From an uncultured Verrucomicrobiales bacterium (GTDB lineage Bacteria > Verrucomicrobiota > Verrucomicrobiia > Verrucomicrobiales > Akkermansiaceae): a stretch of 44,246 nt of DNA. The position numbers and the translations under genes were made by a program. Within the stretch, counting starts at the first letter, position 1; each line of letters begins with the position of its first letter. This document shows positions 1-7,694 of this stretch, one piece after another. Under the pieces are notes generated by a model that saw only the letters and a list, made by a program, of their open reading frames with translations, ran no database searches and was not told where the DNA came from. The DNA lies in contig CAMQZC010000021.1 of the NCBI GenBank assembly GCA_947039485.1, forward strand, positions 1 through 44,246, in the 5' to 3' direction.

Positions 1-186
1 ACGACGCTCACCACCGCCAGCGAAACCACCGCGATTGTTATCACGGTCGCCGCCACCGAAGCTACGACGCTCACCACCGCCAGCGAAACCACCGCGATTG
101 TTATCACGGTCGCCGCCACCGAAGCTACGACGCTCACCACCGCCAGCGAAACCACCGCGATTGTTATCACGGTCGCCGCCACCGAA
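1..186 (-). repeat. 63-bp tandem repeat inside the murE 3' end
   Basis: Three tandem copies of a 63-bp unit occupy 1-60 (first copy lacking 3 bp), 61-123 and 124-186, identical as far as I can read, followed by a partial unit. Each copy encodes 21 residues with alternating Gly-rich and Arg/Asp/Asn segments (RGGF, GGGERRS). Perfect identity implies recent expansion or ongoing slippage. The array continues past the left edge, so the copy number is unknown. Confidence 0.95.
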
Positions 187-1881
187 GCCACCGCGCTCGT
201 TGCGCTCAAGGCGCTCACTGCGTTCGTCACGAGGTTCTTGCTGAACACGCAGTTCGCCAAAGCCCTCGCTGTTATCACCGTAGTCGACGTCACGATCGCT
301 GAAGTCCTTGAGGCGGTTGTATTCCTCCCTGGGTTCGAAGGATTTCTTGTCGTCAAAGTCGTCTTTCTTGAGAAGCTGGCTGGGCAAGCTCATTCCATCA
401 GGGTTGAGCTCTTGATAGTATTTTTTAACAACGCCAAGGTCGGAGAAGTTGATGGTCTCCTCTGCAAAGATTTGGTAATCCTCGTGACCCTTGCCACAGA
501 TGAGGACGACGTCGCCGGGGCGTGCGCTCTCGAGAGTCGAGCGGATGGCCTCCTCACGGTCAGTTATGCGCTTTTGCTTGATGCGTGGGATGCCGACAAT
601 AATCTCATCAATGATGGTCTCTGGGTCTTCGCTACGAGGGTTGTCGCTGGTGACGATGCAGACATCGCTGTACTCGCCAGCAGCCTCGCCCATGAGGGGA
701 CGCTTGCCCTTGTCGCGGTCGCCACCGCAGCCAAAGATGGTGATGAGTCGGCCATTGCGGCAGAGCTTCTTCATCGTGCTGCATACATTCTCAATAGCAT
801 CGGGGGTATGGGCGTAGTCGATAAAGCACTGGACGTTGTTGACGCTGGACACAAGCTCAAGGCGGCCTGGTACCTGAGGAGCCTGTGCGAGGCTGCTAAT
901 GATATCAAGGACATTGATGCCTGCGGCACTGCAGCCTGCAATAGCGGCGAGGCTGTTGGAGATGTTAAAGGCTCCAATGAGGGGGGTGCGCACCAGGTAG
1001 CTCTTCTTTTGATACTTGAGCTCAAATTGATTGCCCTTGAGTGAGCTAATGCTGGGGATGGCGTAGAAGTCGGCATCAACGCATAGACCATAGGTGCGTA
1101 GGCGCATGAGGGGGCGCAGCTCATCGGCGAGGCGGCGGCCGTACTCATCGTCGATGTTGATGACGGCTGTTGCCTTGCGATTGCCGCTGGCAATCATGTT
1201 GTAGAAGAGCTTGCTCTTGGCCTGATAGTATGACTCCATGTCGCCATGGTAGTCCAGATGATCTTGGGTGAGGTTGGTAAAGATACCAACGTTGAAGTTG
1301 CTTCCTGCGCAGCGTTCTTGGTCGAGCGCGTGGGAGGAGACCTCCATGGAGACGCAGCGGCAGCCGTTGCTCAACATGTTCGCAAAGGTAGCTTGGAGTT
1401 CCGCGCTGCCTGGGGTCGTGTTGTTAGACGGGCTACGCTTCTTGCCGTCATCGTTACTGATGGTGCCGATGAGGCCAGCGCGTTGCCATGCCTTTTTCAT
1501 GATGTTGTGGCAGAGGTAGCTGATGGTAGTCTTGCCGTTGGTGCCGGTGACACCAAGTAGGACCATCTCGTCGCTGGGCTGACCCTGCCAGATGCTCTGG
1601 AGGATGCCGTTAGCTTTGCGGCTGTTGGGTACTCGTACCCAGTATATGTCGCGTTGGATAGCCAGCTTGCTGGGGCCACTCTCAGCGACAATGGCGCTAG
1701 CGCCTGCCTCAATAGCACTGTCAATGGCGCTGTGTCCGTCAAATTGGCAACCCTTGACGGCGACAAAGCAGCAGCCGGGTTCAATCTTACGGCTGTCATC
1801 GCTGAGTTGGTTGATGCTCTCGATAGGGTTACCGTTAAATTGGGCTTCGCTGAGTTGGGAAAAAAGGGTGTCGCTGTTCAT
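1..1881 (-). CDS. murE: UDP-N-acetylmuramoyl-tripeptide synthetase MurE with an RGG-type repeat tail (3' end beyond window)
   Basis: ATP-dependent cytoplasmic ligase that adds the third stem-peptide residue to UDP-MurNAc-Ala-Glu. The frame is open from the ATG at 1881 to the left edge (627 codons). The ATP loop TGTNGKTT has its lysine at residue 117, and DNPR at residues 413-416 is the signature of meso-diaminopimelate-specific enzymes. The catalytic core should end near residue 490-495, as in the usual enzyme of about 495 residues. At least 130 further residues follow: a charged linker rich in D, E, R and K, then a 21-residue tandem repeat containing FGGGDRDNNRGGF. Last gene of the mraZ-rsmH-ftsL-ftsI-murE run, 31 bp after ftsI. 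The tail is not part of the known family; its end lies outside the window. Confidence 0.93.
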   Translation of the reverse strand, partial: MNSDTLFSQLSEAQFNGNPIESINQLSDDSRKIEPGCCFVAVKGCQFDGHSAIDSAIEAGASAIVAESGPSKLAIQRDIYWVRVPNSRKANGILQSIWQGQPSDEMVLLGVTGTNGKTTISYLCHNIMKKAWQRAGLIGTISNDDGKKRSPSNNTTPGSAELQATFANMLSNGCRCVSMEVSSHALDQERCAGSNFNVGIFTNLTQDHLDYHGDMESYYQAKSKLFYNMIASGNRKATAVINIDDEYGRRLADELRPLMRLRTYGLCVDADFYAIPSISSLKGNQFELKYQKKSYLVRTPLIGAFNISNSLAAIAGCSAAGINVLDIISSLAQAPQVPGRLELVSSVNNVQCFIDYAHTPDAIENVCSTMKKLCRNGRLITIFGCGGDRDKGKRPLMGEAAGEYSDVCIVTSDNPRSEDPETIIDEIIVGIPRIKQKRITDREEAIRSTLESARPGDVVLICGKGHEDYQIFAEETINFSDLGVVKKYYQELNPDGMSLPSQLLKKDDFDDKKSFEPREEYNRLKDFSDRDVDYGDNSEGFGELRVQQEPRDERSERLERNERGGFGGGDRDNNRGGFAGGGERRSFGGGDRDNNRGGFAGGGERRSFGGGDRDNNRGGFAGGGERR

Positions 1882-1912
1882 CTGTATTTAAATTGTGTGC
1901 TGCTGGGTTGTC

Positions 1913-4132
1913 TTAGCGGGTGCTATTATTTATTTTCGCGGCTTTTGTGCTGGCGGAAGCTTGGACTTCTTGCTGCTTTTTGTCAAGGTATTTTTGATAC
2001 GCTTCTGCGTCACTAGGCTCGATATTGAGCAGCTCAATGATGCGCTCTACCGTTGCGCGGAAAATTGGTGCGGCAATGGTGCCGCCGCCGATGCCGATAT
2101 TTTTTGGCTTTGGCTCATCAATAACGGTGATAATGACGTACTTAGGGTCATTGATGGGGAAGATACCAGCAAAGGAGACGGTGTAGCGTCTGCCTGGCTG
2201 CTGGTAGTAGCCACCACCGGGTTTGATCTTGATGGCGGTGCCAGTCTTGCCCCCGATGCGGAAGCCGGGGATGGCAGCGCGCATTGCCGTGCCGCGGCCA
2301 TGCTTGCCTACTTTCTCAGTGACGCTCTCAAGCGCAAAGCGGATGTCAGCGGCGGTGCTGGGCTTGATGACCTGACCGAGGGCGCGGGGAGGGCGCGCGT
2401 CATAGATGCTGCCATCCTCGGAGATGATTTTCTTAATGATGCGTGGCTGCATGCGCACACCGTTATTGGCGATGATGCTGTAGAGCATCGCGAGGTGCAG
2501 GGGAGAGAGGGAGACGGAGTAGCCAAAGGAGATACGGGAGAAGTCCACGAGGTTCTCACCGCGAGGCATACCCACGGGGCTTCCCGTGGCGAGCTCGATG
2601 TCGATGCTCTCACCGAGCCCAGATGATTTGAGGTATTTTTTGTAGTTCTCCCACTTGCAACGCAGGGCGAGGCGTGCGATGCCGGGGTTGCTGGATTTCT
2701 TGAGGATAGCCCAGACGGGTAGCGCCCCGTAGTTGAATCGGCCATCGCTGATGGCGTTGGTGCCGAGTACGGAGTAGGGGCTGCAGTTGAAGACGCTGTT
2801 GATGTTGACGATGCCTGTGTCGATGCCCACAGCTGCGGCGAGTACCTTCATTGTCGAGCCGGGCTCGTAGCGCGCTTGGCAGGCGTAGTTGAAGTCGCCT
2901 GCGATATTGGCTCCCTTTTCCCCAGCCTTGTTGTTGCGAGGCAGGCGGCCGGTGTGGGTGATAACCTCCTTGGTGTTGAGGTCAAATGCTGGGCGGTTGA
3001 CCAGCGCGATGATGTCGCCCGTCTTGGGATCCATGATAATCATGCAGCCGTTGACTGCGTCAAACTCGCGCATGCCGCGATCGAGCTCCTCCTCAGCGAT
3101 GCTTTGGATACGCATATCGATGGTGAGCTTGATATTGCGACCGTGCTTGGCGGGCAAGTAGCGATCATCCTCATTGGCGAGGACCTGACCGCGGGCATTG
3201 AGACGGTACTCGCGGATGCCGTTGTTGCCTGCCAGATAGCTGTGGAAGTAGCGCTCGATGCCGTTCTCGCCGACGTTCTCATGGTTGACGTAGCCGATCA
3301 CGTGGCAGAGCATCTCTGGGGTGACGTAGCTGCGCTTGGCGTTAGCTTGGATACGAATACCACGAATCTTGTTCTTGCTAAGTACCTTTTGGATTTGGTT
3401 TGCTTTCTCAATGCTCAGTCCTCGCGCCAAGATGATGTCGTAGCGGTAACGCTTGTTCGCCTTATTCTCGGCTTTGGCCTGCCTATTGTAGGCAGTAACC
3501 TCAGGTTGAGCAATGAGATTGATAATATCCTGACGGCTGGTGATTTTCTTGTTAGGAAGTTTGTTGTTCTCCTCATGGAGGAGGTAGGGGAAGAGGATGT
3601 TGGCGACGAGCTGGTCGTTGATAGCAAAGAACTTCTCGCATGCGTCTTTGTTGTAATCAAGCTCGCGGTTGGATTGCGCCATGCTCATGCCCTCCCTCTT
3701 GCGTATGGCGGCTTTCTCCCCGGGGCTTAGATTGCTGCTGCACTGCTCCTTGAGCTCGCCCTTGCACTTGCTGATGATTCGCAGACGCTGTCGTTTGGTC
3801 TTGTCGGGGTCGCTCCACTCAGGGGTGTTGACGGCGTGGTTGTAACTCAGGGAATTGAGGATGAGGTTAATTTCCCGCAGATGCTTACGGTCAGCGATGA
3901 GATCGGCGTTGTTGATGTTGTTGGTTAGGATCTCCTCATTGCGATCCATGATGATGCCACGCTGGGCAGGGATGATTTCTTTCTCAATGAGTTGCTCTGA
4001 GGCAATATCAGCGCGTTTCTTGCTGTCAACGAGTTGGAGATCGATGAGCTGAGCCACGGTGATGCCTACGGCGCAAAAAATAGCGACGCCAAGTATGATG
4101 CAACGAAAATTTGCTTGGCTGATTTTTCTCAT
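1913..4132 (-). CDS. ftsI: Septal peptidoglycan transpeptidase (FtsI/PBP2-PBP3 type)
   Basis: Class B penicillin-binding protein of 739 residues that cross-links peptidoglycan at the division site, anchored in the inner membrane by one N-terminal helix (about residues 10-32). The three active-site motifs are present in order: STMK with nucleophile Ser426, SSN at 480-482, and KTGTA starting at Lys629. The pedestal domain lies between the membrane helix and the transpeptidase domain; the RGIIMDRN stretch near residue 60 is typical of class B proteins. It starts 15 bp after the FtsL-like gene and ends 31 bp before murE, the normal dcw order. The length exceeds the usual 570-610 residues, mainly through a longer N-terminal pedestal. 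Confidence 0.92.
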   Translation of the reverse strand: MRKISQANFRCIILGVAIFCAVGITVAQLIDLQLVDSKKRADIASEQLIEKEIIPAQRGIIMDRNEEILTNNINNADLIADRKHLREINLILNSLSYNHAVNTPEWSDPDKTKRQRLRIISKCKGELKEQCSSNLSPGEKAAIRKREGMSMAQSNRELDYNKDACEKFFAINDQLVANILFPYLLHEENNKLPNKKITSRQDIINLIAQPEVTAYNRQAKAENKANKRYRYDIILARGLSIEKANQIQKVLSKNKIRGIRIQANAKRSYVTPEMLCHVIGYVNHENVGENGIERYFHSYLAGNNGIREYRLNARGQVLANEDDRYLPAKHGRNIKLTIDMRIQSIAEEELDRGMREFDAVNGCMIIMDPKTGDIIALVNRPAFDLNTKEVITHTGRLPRNNKAGEKGANIAGDFNYACQARYEPGSTMKVLAAAVGIDTGIVNINSVFNCSPYSVLGTNAISDGRFNYGALPVWAILKKSSNPGIARLALRCKWENYKKYLKSSGLGESIDIELATGSPVGMPRGENLVDFSRISFGYSVSLSPLHLAMLYSIIANNGVRMQPRIIKKIISEDGSIYDARPPRALGQVIKPSTAADIRFALESVTEKVGKHGRGTAMRAAIPGFRIGGKTGTAIKIKPGGGYYQQPGRRYTVSFAGIFPINDPKYVIITVIDEPKPKNIGIGGGTIAAPIFRATVERIIELLNIEPSDAEAYQKYLDKKQQEVQASASTKAAKINNSTR

Positions 4133-4147
4133 GGCAGGGCAGCGCTC

Positions 4148-4489
4148 TTAGCGCTGTGCTGTAGCTTGTTGTTTGAGTCGGTAGTGCTGGGCTATTTCAA
4201 TTTGCTCACGCTGGATAGGGCGCAGCTCGCTACCATCCTGATTGAGTCGGTCGAGCATGGCCCAGCGGTTGCAGAGGGCGTGAGTTTTGGCAAGGTGCTG
4301 GTTGCGGCTCATGTTGCAGGTGGCAATGTCGCGGCGGATATTCTTGATATTCGTGTTGAGCGCGACCTGCTCGTTTTTGCTGATGGCGTAGTAGATGCCC
4401 CCTGCCGTGACGATGCAGGCGAGGACAAGCATCCAAGCGATGACGCCGATGCTGATGCGGTAAGGGTTCTGTATGTTGGTGGAGAACAT
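4148..4489 (-). CDS. FtsL-like division protein (assigned by position and topology)
   Basis: Small bitopic membrane protein of 113 residues. One membrane helix (about residues 14-36) follows a short cytoplasmic N-terminus. The remaining roughly 75 residues are polar, rich in Asn, Gln, Arg and Lys, and could form a helix. FtsL proteins are poorly conserved in sequence but keep this layout, and the gene sits exactly between rsmH and ftsI, where ftsL lies in most dcw clusters. FtsL recruits and activates the FtsW-FtsI septal synthase with FtsB and FtsQ. No sequence motif proves the identity; position and topology do the work. Confidence 0.6.
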   Translation of the reverse strand: MFSTNIQNPYRISIGVIAWMLVLACIVTAGGIYYAISKNEQVALNTNIKNIRRDIATCNMSRNQHLAKTHALCNRWAMLDRLNQDGSELRPIQREQIEIAQHYRLKQQATAQR

Positions 4490-4531
4490 GCTGGTGAAAA
4501 GTGCGAAATTTGCGGGAGGGGGGGGGTAGGT

Positions 4532-5995
4532 TTAGAGCTTTTCAATGACGCGCAGCTTGGCCGATCGGGCGCGAGGGTTGGCTTTGAGCTCAATCTCCGC
4601 GGCAATGATGGGCTTGCGGGTGATGAGTCGGGCACAGTATTCGGGATTGGGGCGAGCCTCAGGCCACTCAGGGCGATCGACCTCGGGCTTGCAGACGCGC
4701 TCAAAGTAGCGCTTGACGGCGCGATCTTCGAGACTGTGGAAGGTGATGATAGCCATGCGTCCGCCGCTGGCGAGCATCTTGACACCTCGCTCCAGCAGCT
4801 CATTGAGTGCGCCAAGCTCGTCATTGACGGCGATGCGCAGAGCTTGGAAGCTACGGGTGGCTGGGTGCTGCTTGCCCTTGCGGGGCATGACACTAGAGAT
4901 GATGTTGGCGAGCTCCGTCGTGGTGGTGATGGGCTTGATGGCGCGCTCTTTGACGATGCGACGTGCGATGGCGCGGCTGGCGCGCTCCTCACCGTACTGC
5001 CAGATGATGTCGGCTATTTCTTGCTCGCTTTCGTTGTTGACGATGTCAGCGGCAGAGAGGGGGGCGTTGGGGTTCATGCGCATGTCCAGAGGACCCTCTG
5101 CCATGAAGGAGAAGCCGCGCTCTGGGCAGTCGATTTGGGGAGATGAGATACCGATGTCCGCGAGGATGCCATCAATCTGAGTTAACCCCTGCTGCTGCAT
5201 TAGCTCATCAATGCTGCGGAAGTTACCAGCCACGGCATGAAAGCGATGGGCATACTCAGCGAGACGCTGAGAGGCCGCTGCTCGGGCTATAGGGTCCTGA
5301 TCAATGCCCCAGACCTCTGCACCTTGGCTCAGTAGGCGTAGGCTGTGACCACCGCCACCGAGAGTGGCGTCGACGATCTGCTTGCCTTGTGCCGCAAGCA
5401 GGGCATCGCTAGCTTCAACGGCAAGTACGGTGATGTGGTGAAAATCAATATCGCCCACAATGACCTCAGCGACAGGCTCAACCTCATCGACATGAGGCTG
5501 CCAGAGATTTTGCAGATCGTAGGCTGCCTCTCCACTGAGAGCTTCGATGACAGGCTCGCTGCACCAGATGATGGACTCATCCCGAGCCAAGAAGCGACGT
5601 AGGATGGAGTCGAGACTCTCCTCGCCTTCCAGCTCAAGTAGCAGGCTGAGACCCATCCCCTCAATGCGGTAGCCGAGCAGGGCGGGCTCATCACGCAGAG
5701 CCTGTGCGATGGCCTTTACGCGCGTAAGAGCGAGAGCGTCGGGGGCGCTAGTTGATAATGGTGTTTCAAAGTACTTATTGCGGAGCTCCTTGAGTTGGGC
5801 TGAGAGTTGAGCGAGTAGGCCGCGAGATCCTTTAATGCCTGCATCACGCATGGCGTCGAGAATCTGGGCGCGCTGGGCCTCCCAGTCCGTTTGATTGATA
5901 GCGTCGAGGGCGTTTGCCTCCCAGAGAAGCACACGGTAACTCGTCAGGCTGGCAGCTCGTGTAGAGCTCCAGCCGATGCATGGAATAGGGGTCAT
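4532..5995 (-). CDS. rsmH: 16S rRNA (cytosine1402-N4)-methyltransferase RsmH with an extra N-terminal region
   Basis: SAM-dependent methyltransferase (MraW) acting on C1402 of 16S rRNA. The RsmH core is clear: HHITVL, then VDATLGGGGHS (V208-T211 opens the SAM loop), a middle PERGFSF followed by GPLDMRM, and a C-terminal ITFHSLEDR. Family members are about 310 residues and begin just before the HxxVL motif. Here about 185 residues precede it, with no motif I recognise. The start is the ATG at 5995, which overlaps the mraZ stop as ATGA, so translational coupling supports the long form. An internal start would leave an untypically long gap after mraZ. Confidence 0.9.
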   Translation of the reverse strand: MTPIPCIGWSSTRAASLTSYRVLLWEANALDAINQTDWEAQRAQILDAMRDAGIKGSRGLLAQLSAQLKELRNKYFETPLSTSAPDALALTRVKAIAQALRDEPALLGYRIEGMGLSLLLELEGEESLDSILRRFLARDESIIWCSEPVIEALSGEAAYDLQNLWQPHVDEVEPVAEVIVGDIDFHHITVLAVEASDALLAAQGKQIVDATLGGGGHSLRLLSQGAEVWGIDQDPIARAAASQRLAEYAHRFHAVAGNFRSIDELMQQQGLTQIDGILADIGISSPQIDCPERGFSFMAEGPLDMRMNPNAPLSAADIVNNESEQEIADIIWQYGEERASRAIARRIVKERAIKPITTTTELANIISSVMPRKGKQHPATRSFQALRIAVNDELGALNELLERGVKMLASGGRMAIITFHSLEDRAVKRYFERVCKPEVDRPEWPEARPNPEYCARLITRKPIIAAEIELKANPRARSAKLRVIEKL

Positions 5996-6465
5996 GAAAG
6001 AATACCAAAGTCGAGGTTAAGGCGGAGGCTTTGGATAGCCTCAGGGGTGTAGACACTGTCGTACGCGGATGGTTCCCAAAGTTCGAAGTAGTCGCCACGC
6101 CCCACGAGGAGCAGTTGCTCACCGAGTTGCATTTTGTCTCGCAATTTTTTTGGGATGAGCAGCTTGCCTTGGCTGCTCAGCTCGGCGTCACTACACATGC
6201 CGATGATGACACCGAGGTAGTTGTTGATGTCAAGTAGGCTGTGCCCCTTTTCCTCTGCCTTGCTGCGTACATCCTGCACCATTTGGTGGAAGGATAGCTC
6301 AGTGTAACATTTGATGATGCTGAAGTTTTGGCGTTGAGCTTCAATGAGTTTGAGTGTTCCGATAGTCTTATCGCCACGCCATGACGAAGGGACTGAAACC
6401 CTGCTTTTGGGGTCCAGCTTATGCGTCACGTTGCCCGTGAATAAGACTGTTAATTCGGAGTTCAT
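5992..6465 (-). CDS. mraZ: Transcriptional regulator MraZ
   Basis: First gene of the dcw cluster; 157 residues, the normal family size. MraZ folds as two SpoVT/AbrB-like half-domains. The first has the signature HKLDPKSRVSVPSSWR near residue 15, and the second has the SSQGKLLIPKKLR copy near residue 95. In characterised species MraZ forms a ring that binds TGGGN-type direct repeats in its own promoter and represses dcw transcription. Its stop overlaps the rsmH start by ATGA. A sigma70-type promoter with two GGTGTA boxes lies immediately upstream. Confidence 0.93.
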   Translation of the reverse strand: MNSELTVLFTGNVTHKLDPKSRVSVPSSWRGDKTIGTLKLIEAQRQNFSIIKCYTELSFHQMVQDVRSKAEEKGHSLLDINNYLGVIIGMCSDAELSSQGKLLIPKKLRDKMQLGEQLLLVGRGDYFELWEPSAYDSVYTPEAIQSLRLNLDFGILS

Positions 6466-6492
6466 ACCTCTAGTGCACTAAAATGTACAGTC

Positions 6493-6521
6493 ATTACACC
6501 TGAATACACCACAGCTGTCAA
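6493..6521 (-). promoter_or_regulatory. mraZ (dcw cluster) promoter
   Basis: On the minus strand TTGACA (6516-6521) is separated by 17 bp from TGTAAT (6493-6498), predicting a start near 6485 and a leader of about 20 nt before the mraZ ATG. Two GGTGTA boxes (6505-6510 and 6495-6500) lie 10 bp apart; the first is in the spacer and the second overlaps the -10 box. This is the spacing of MraZ operators, though the boxes differ from the described TGGGN core. Confidence 0.65.
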
Positions 6522-6617
6522 CTATAAATTACCCGATATCTCTATAATATGGGCTTTTATATTAATTTGATGATGGCTGCTTATATGCTCTTTTTTGCTT
6601 GCTGTCGCAGTTTAGGC

Positions 6618-6645
6618 TTGTCAAAAAGCGCCTCTTGAGTATGAT
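6618..6645 (+). promoter_or_regulatory. Promoter of the RRM protein gene
   Basis: TTGTCA (6618-6623), a 16-bp spacer and TATGAT (6640-6645) predict transcription from about 6652. This gives a 5' leader of about 118 nt, much longer than most leaders in this window. Confidence 0.55.
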
Positions 6646-6706
6646 TAGCCTCAAGTTGCTATCTAGCCTTCAGACTTTTTGAACTGAGCTATAGCGGCTC
6701 ACTACC

Positions 6707-6752
6707 GCCCTGCAGCAGTGCTGTCTCGAACATTAGGAGACCCGTGCAGGGC
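6707..6752 (+). ncRNA. Nested hairpin in the 5' leader of the RRM gene
   Basis: GCCCTGCA (6707-6714) pairs with TGCAGGGC (6745-6752), and inside this stem GTCTC (6723-6727) pairs with GAGAC (6737-6741). The only SD-like string of the leader, AGGAG (6736-6740), is buried in the inner stem and lies about 30 nt before the ATG at 6770. This looks like a cis-acting RNA element, possibly temperature-responsive or autoregulatory; its function is inferred. Confidence 0.45.
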
Positions 6753-6769
6753 AATCCAACAACACTACT

Positions 6770-7600
6770 ATGTCAGAACATCATACACAGGGCCGACAAG
6801 GACAAGGATCCCGCCGTCGCAAGAGCCGTAATCCAGGCCGCCCCTATCGCCAGCGCATGCCCCGCTCCGCCGAAACTCCTACCGCCAAGCCTACGCTCAT
6901 TGCGCGCATTTTAGGCTTCTTTGGAATTGGAAAGAAGGTTGAGAGCAAGCCTCAGTACCAAGACAACAGGACCCCTCGCAATGAAAGCAATGAGGGTGCC
7001 CCACGCCGCGAACGCACAGAACGCACAGAACGTGGCGAACGCCCAGAACGCCGCGAGCGCCCAGAACGTGGCGAACGCCCAGAACGCCGCGAACGCACAG
7101 AACGTGGCGAACGTGGCGAACGTGGCGAACGTGGCGAACGTGGCGAACGCCGTCGCTCCAGCTCCAAGCTGCCAACTGCTAACTCCCGTCTCTATGTGGG
7201 CAACCTCTCCTACGAGGCCACTGAGTCTGAACTCGAGGAGCTCTTCAAGGGTTTTGGCAACGTGCATAGCGTTGAGGTTATCTACAACCCACGCACTTAC
7301 AAGAGCAAGGGTTATGCATTCATCGAGATGCGCCAGATGGAGGACGCTCGCAAGGCTGCCGAAGTACTGCACGGTGAATTTTTCATGGGCCGTGAGCTCA
7401 TGGTGAGTGCTGCCAACGAGAGGCAAGATAGCGAAGAGTTCACACCCTCCCGCGACATGAAGCCTACAGAGCAAGCTGAGGAAAGCGCCCCCGAGGCACC
7501 TGAAGCAGCACCTGAAGCAGCTCCTGAAGCAGTCGCTCCTGAAGCAGTCGCTCCTGAAGAAGTCGCTCCTGAAGAAGTCGCTCCTACCGAGGCGAAGTAA
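6770..7600 (+). CDS. RNA-binding protein with one RRM domain and Arg-rich repeats
   Basis: A 276-residue protein with three parts. The N-terminal 60 residues are basic. Residues of about 75-130 are tandem E-R-(T/G/P)-E-R-type repeats rich in RGE. A single RRM follows (about 140-216), with RNP2 RLYVGNLSY from residue 140 and RNP1 SKGYAFIEM from residue 179. The C-terminal tail is a repeat of A, P, E and V (APEAVAPEE type). Bacterial RRM proteins of the Rbp type bind single-stranded RNA and are often cold-induced; most are about 90-110 residues, so both tails are unusual. The gene has its own promoter, a folded leader and an intrinsic terminator, so it forms a single-gene unit. The target RNA is unknown. 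Confidence 0.88.
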   Translation: MSEHHTQGRQGQGSRRRKSRNPGRPYRQRMPRSAETPTAKPTLIARILGFFGIGKKVESKPQYQDNRTPRNESNEGAPRRERTERTERGERPERRERPERGERPERRERTERGERGERGERGERGERRRSSSKLPTANSRLYVGNLSYEATESELEELFKGFGNVHSVEVIYNPRTYKSKGYAFIEMRQMEDARKAAEVLHGEFFMGRELMVSAANERQDSEEFTPSRDMKPTEQAEESAPEAPEAAPEAAPEAVAPEAVAPEEVAPEEVAPTEAK

Positions 7601-7622
7601 GCTTTATCCTCATTAATTTGAG

Positions 7623-7660
7623 AGCGGGCTACTTGCATTGGTAAGTAGCCCGCTTTTGTT
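7623..7660 (+). terminator. Intrinsic terminator of the RRM gene
   Basis: AGCGGGCTACTT (7623-7634) pairs perfectly with AAGTAGCCCGCT (7643-7654) around an 8-nt loop, followed by TTTTGTTT. It lies 22 bp after the stop codon. Confidence 0.92.
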
Positions 7661-7694
7661 TAACTCTCTACCTAAAACTACACAATAACACCAT

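Larger units (their letters stand above)
6466..6769. other. Divergent intergenic region between mraZ and the RRM protein gene
   Basis: These 304 bp hold the minus-strand mraZ promoter (6493-6521), the plus-strand promoter of the RRM gene (6618-6645) and its folded leader (6707-6752). I see no further coding potential. The part from 6522 to 6617 is AT-rich without a clear element. Confidence 0.6.

Noticed and set aside
1..186. CRISPR-like or intergenic repeat array
   Set aside because: Units are contiguous without unique spacers, have a period of 63 bp, and stay in frame with murE; they are a coding tandem repeat.
6543..6548. TATAAT on the plus strand as a promoter
   Set aside because: No acceptable -35 box lies 15-19 bp upstream, and a better promoter for the RRM gene exists at 6618-6645.
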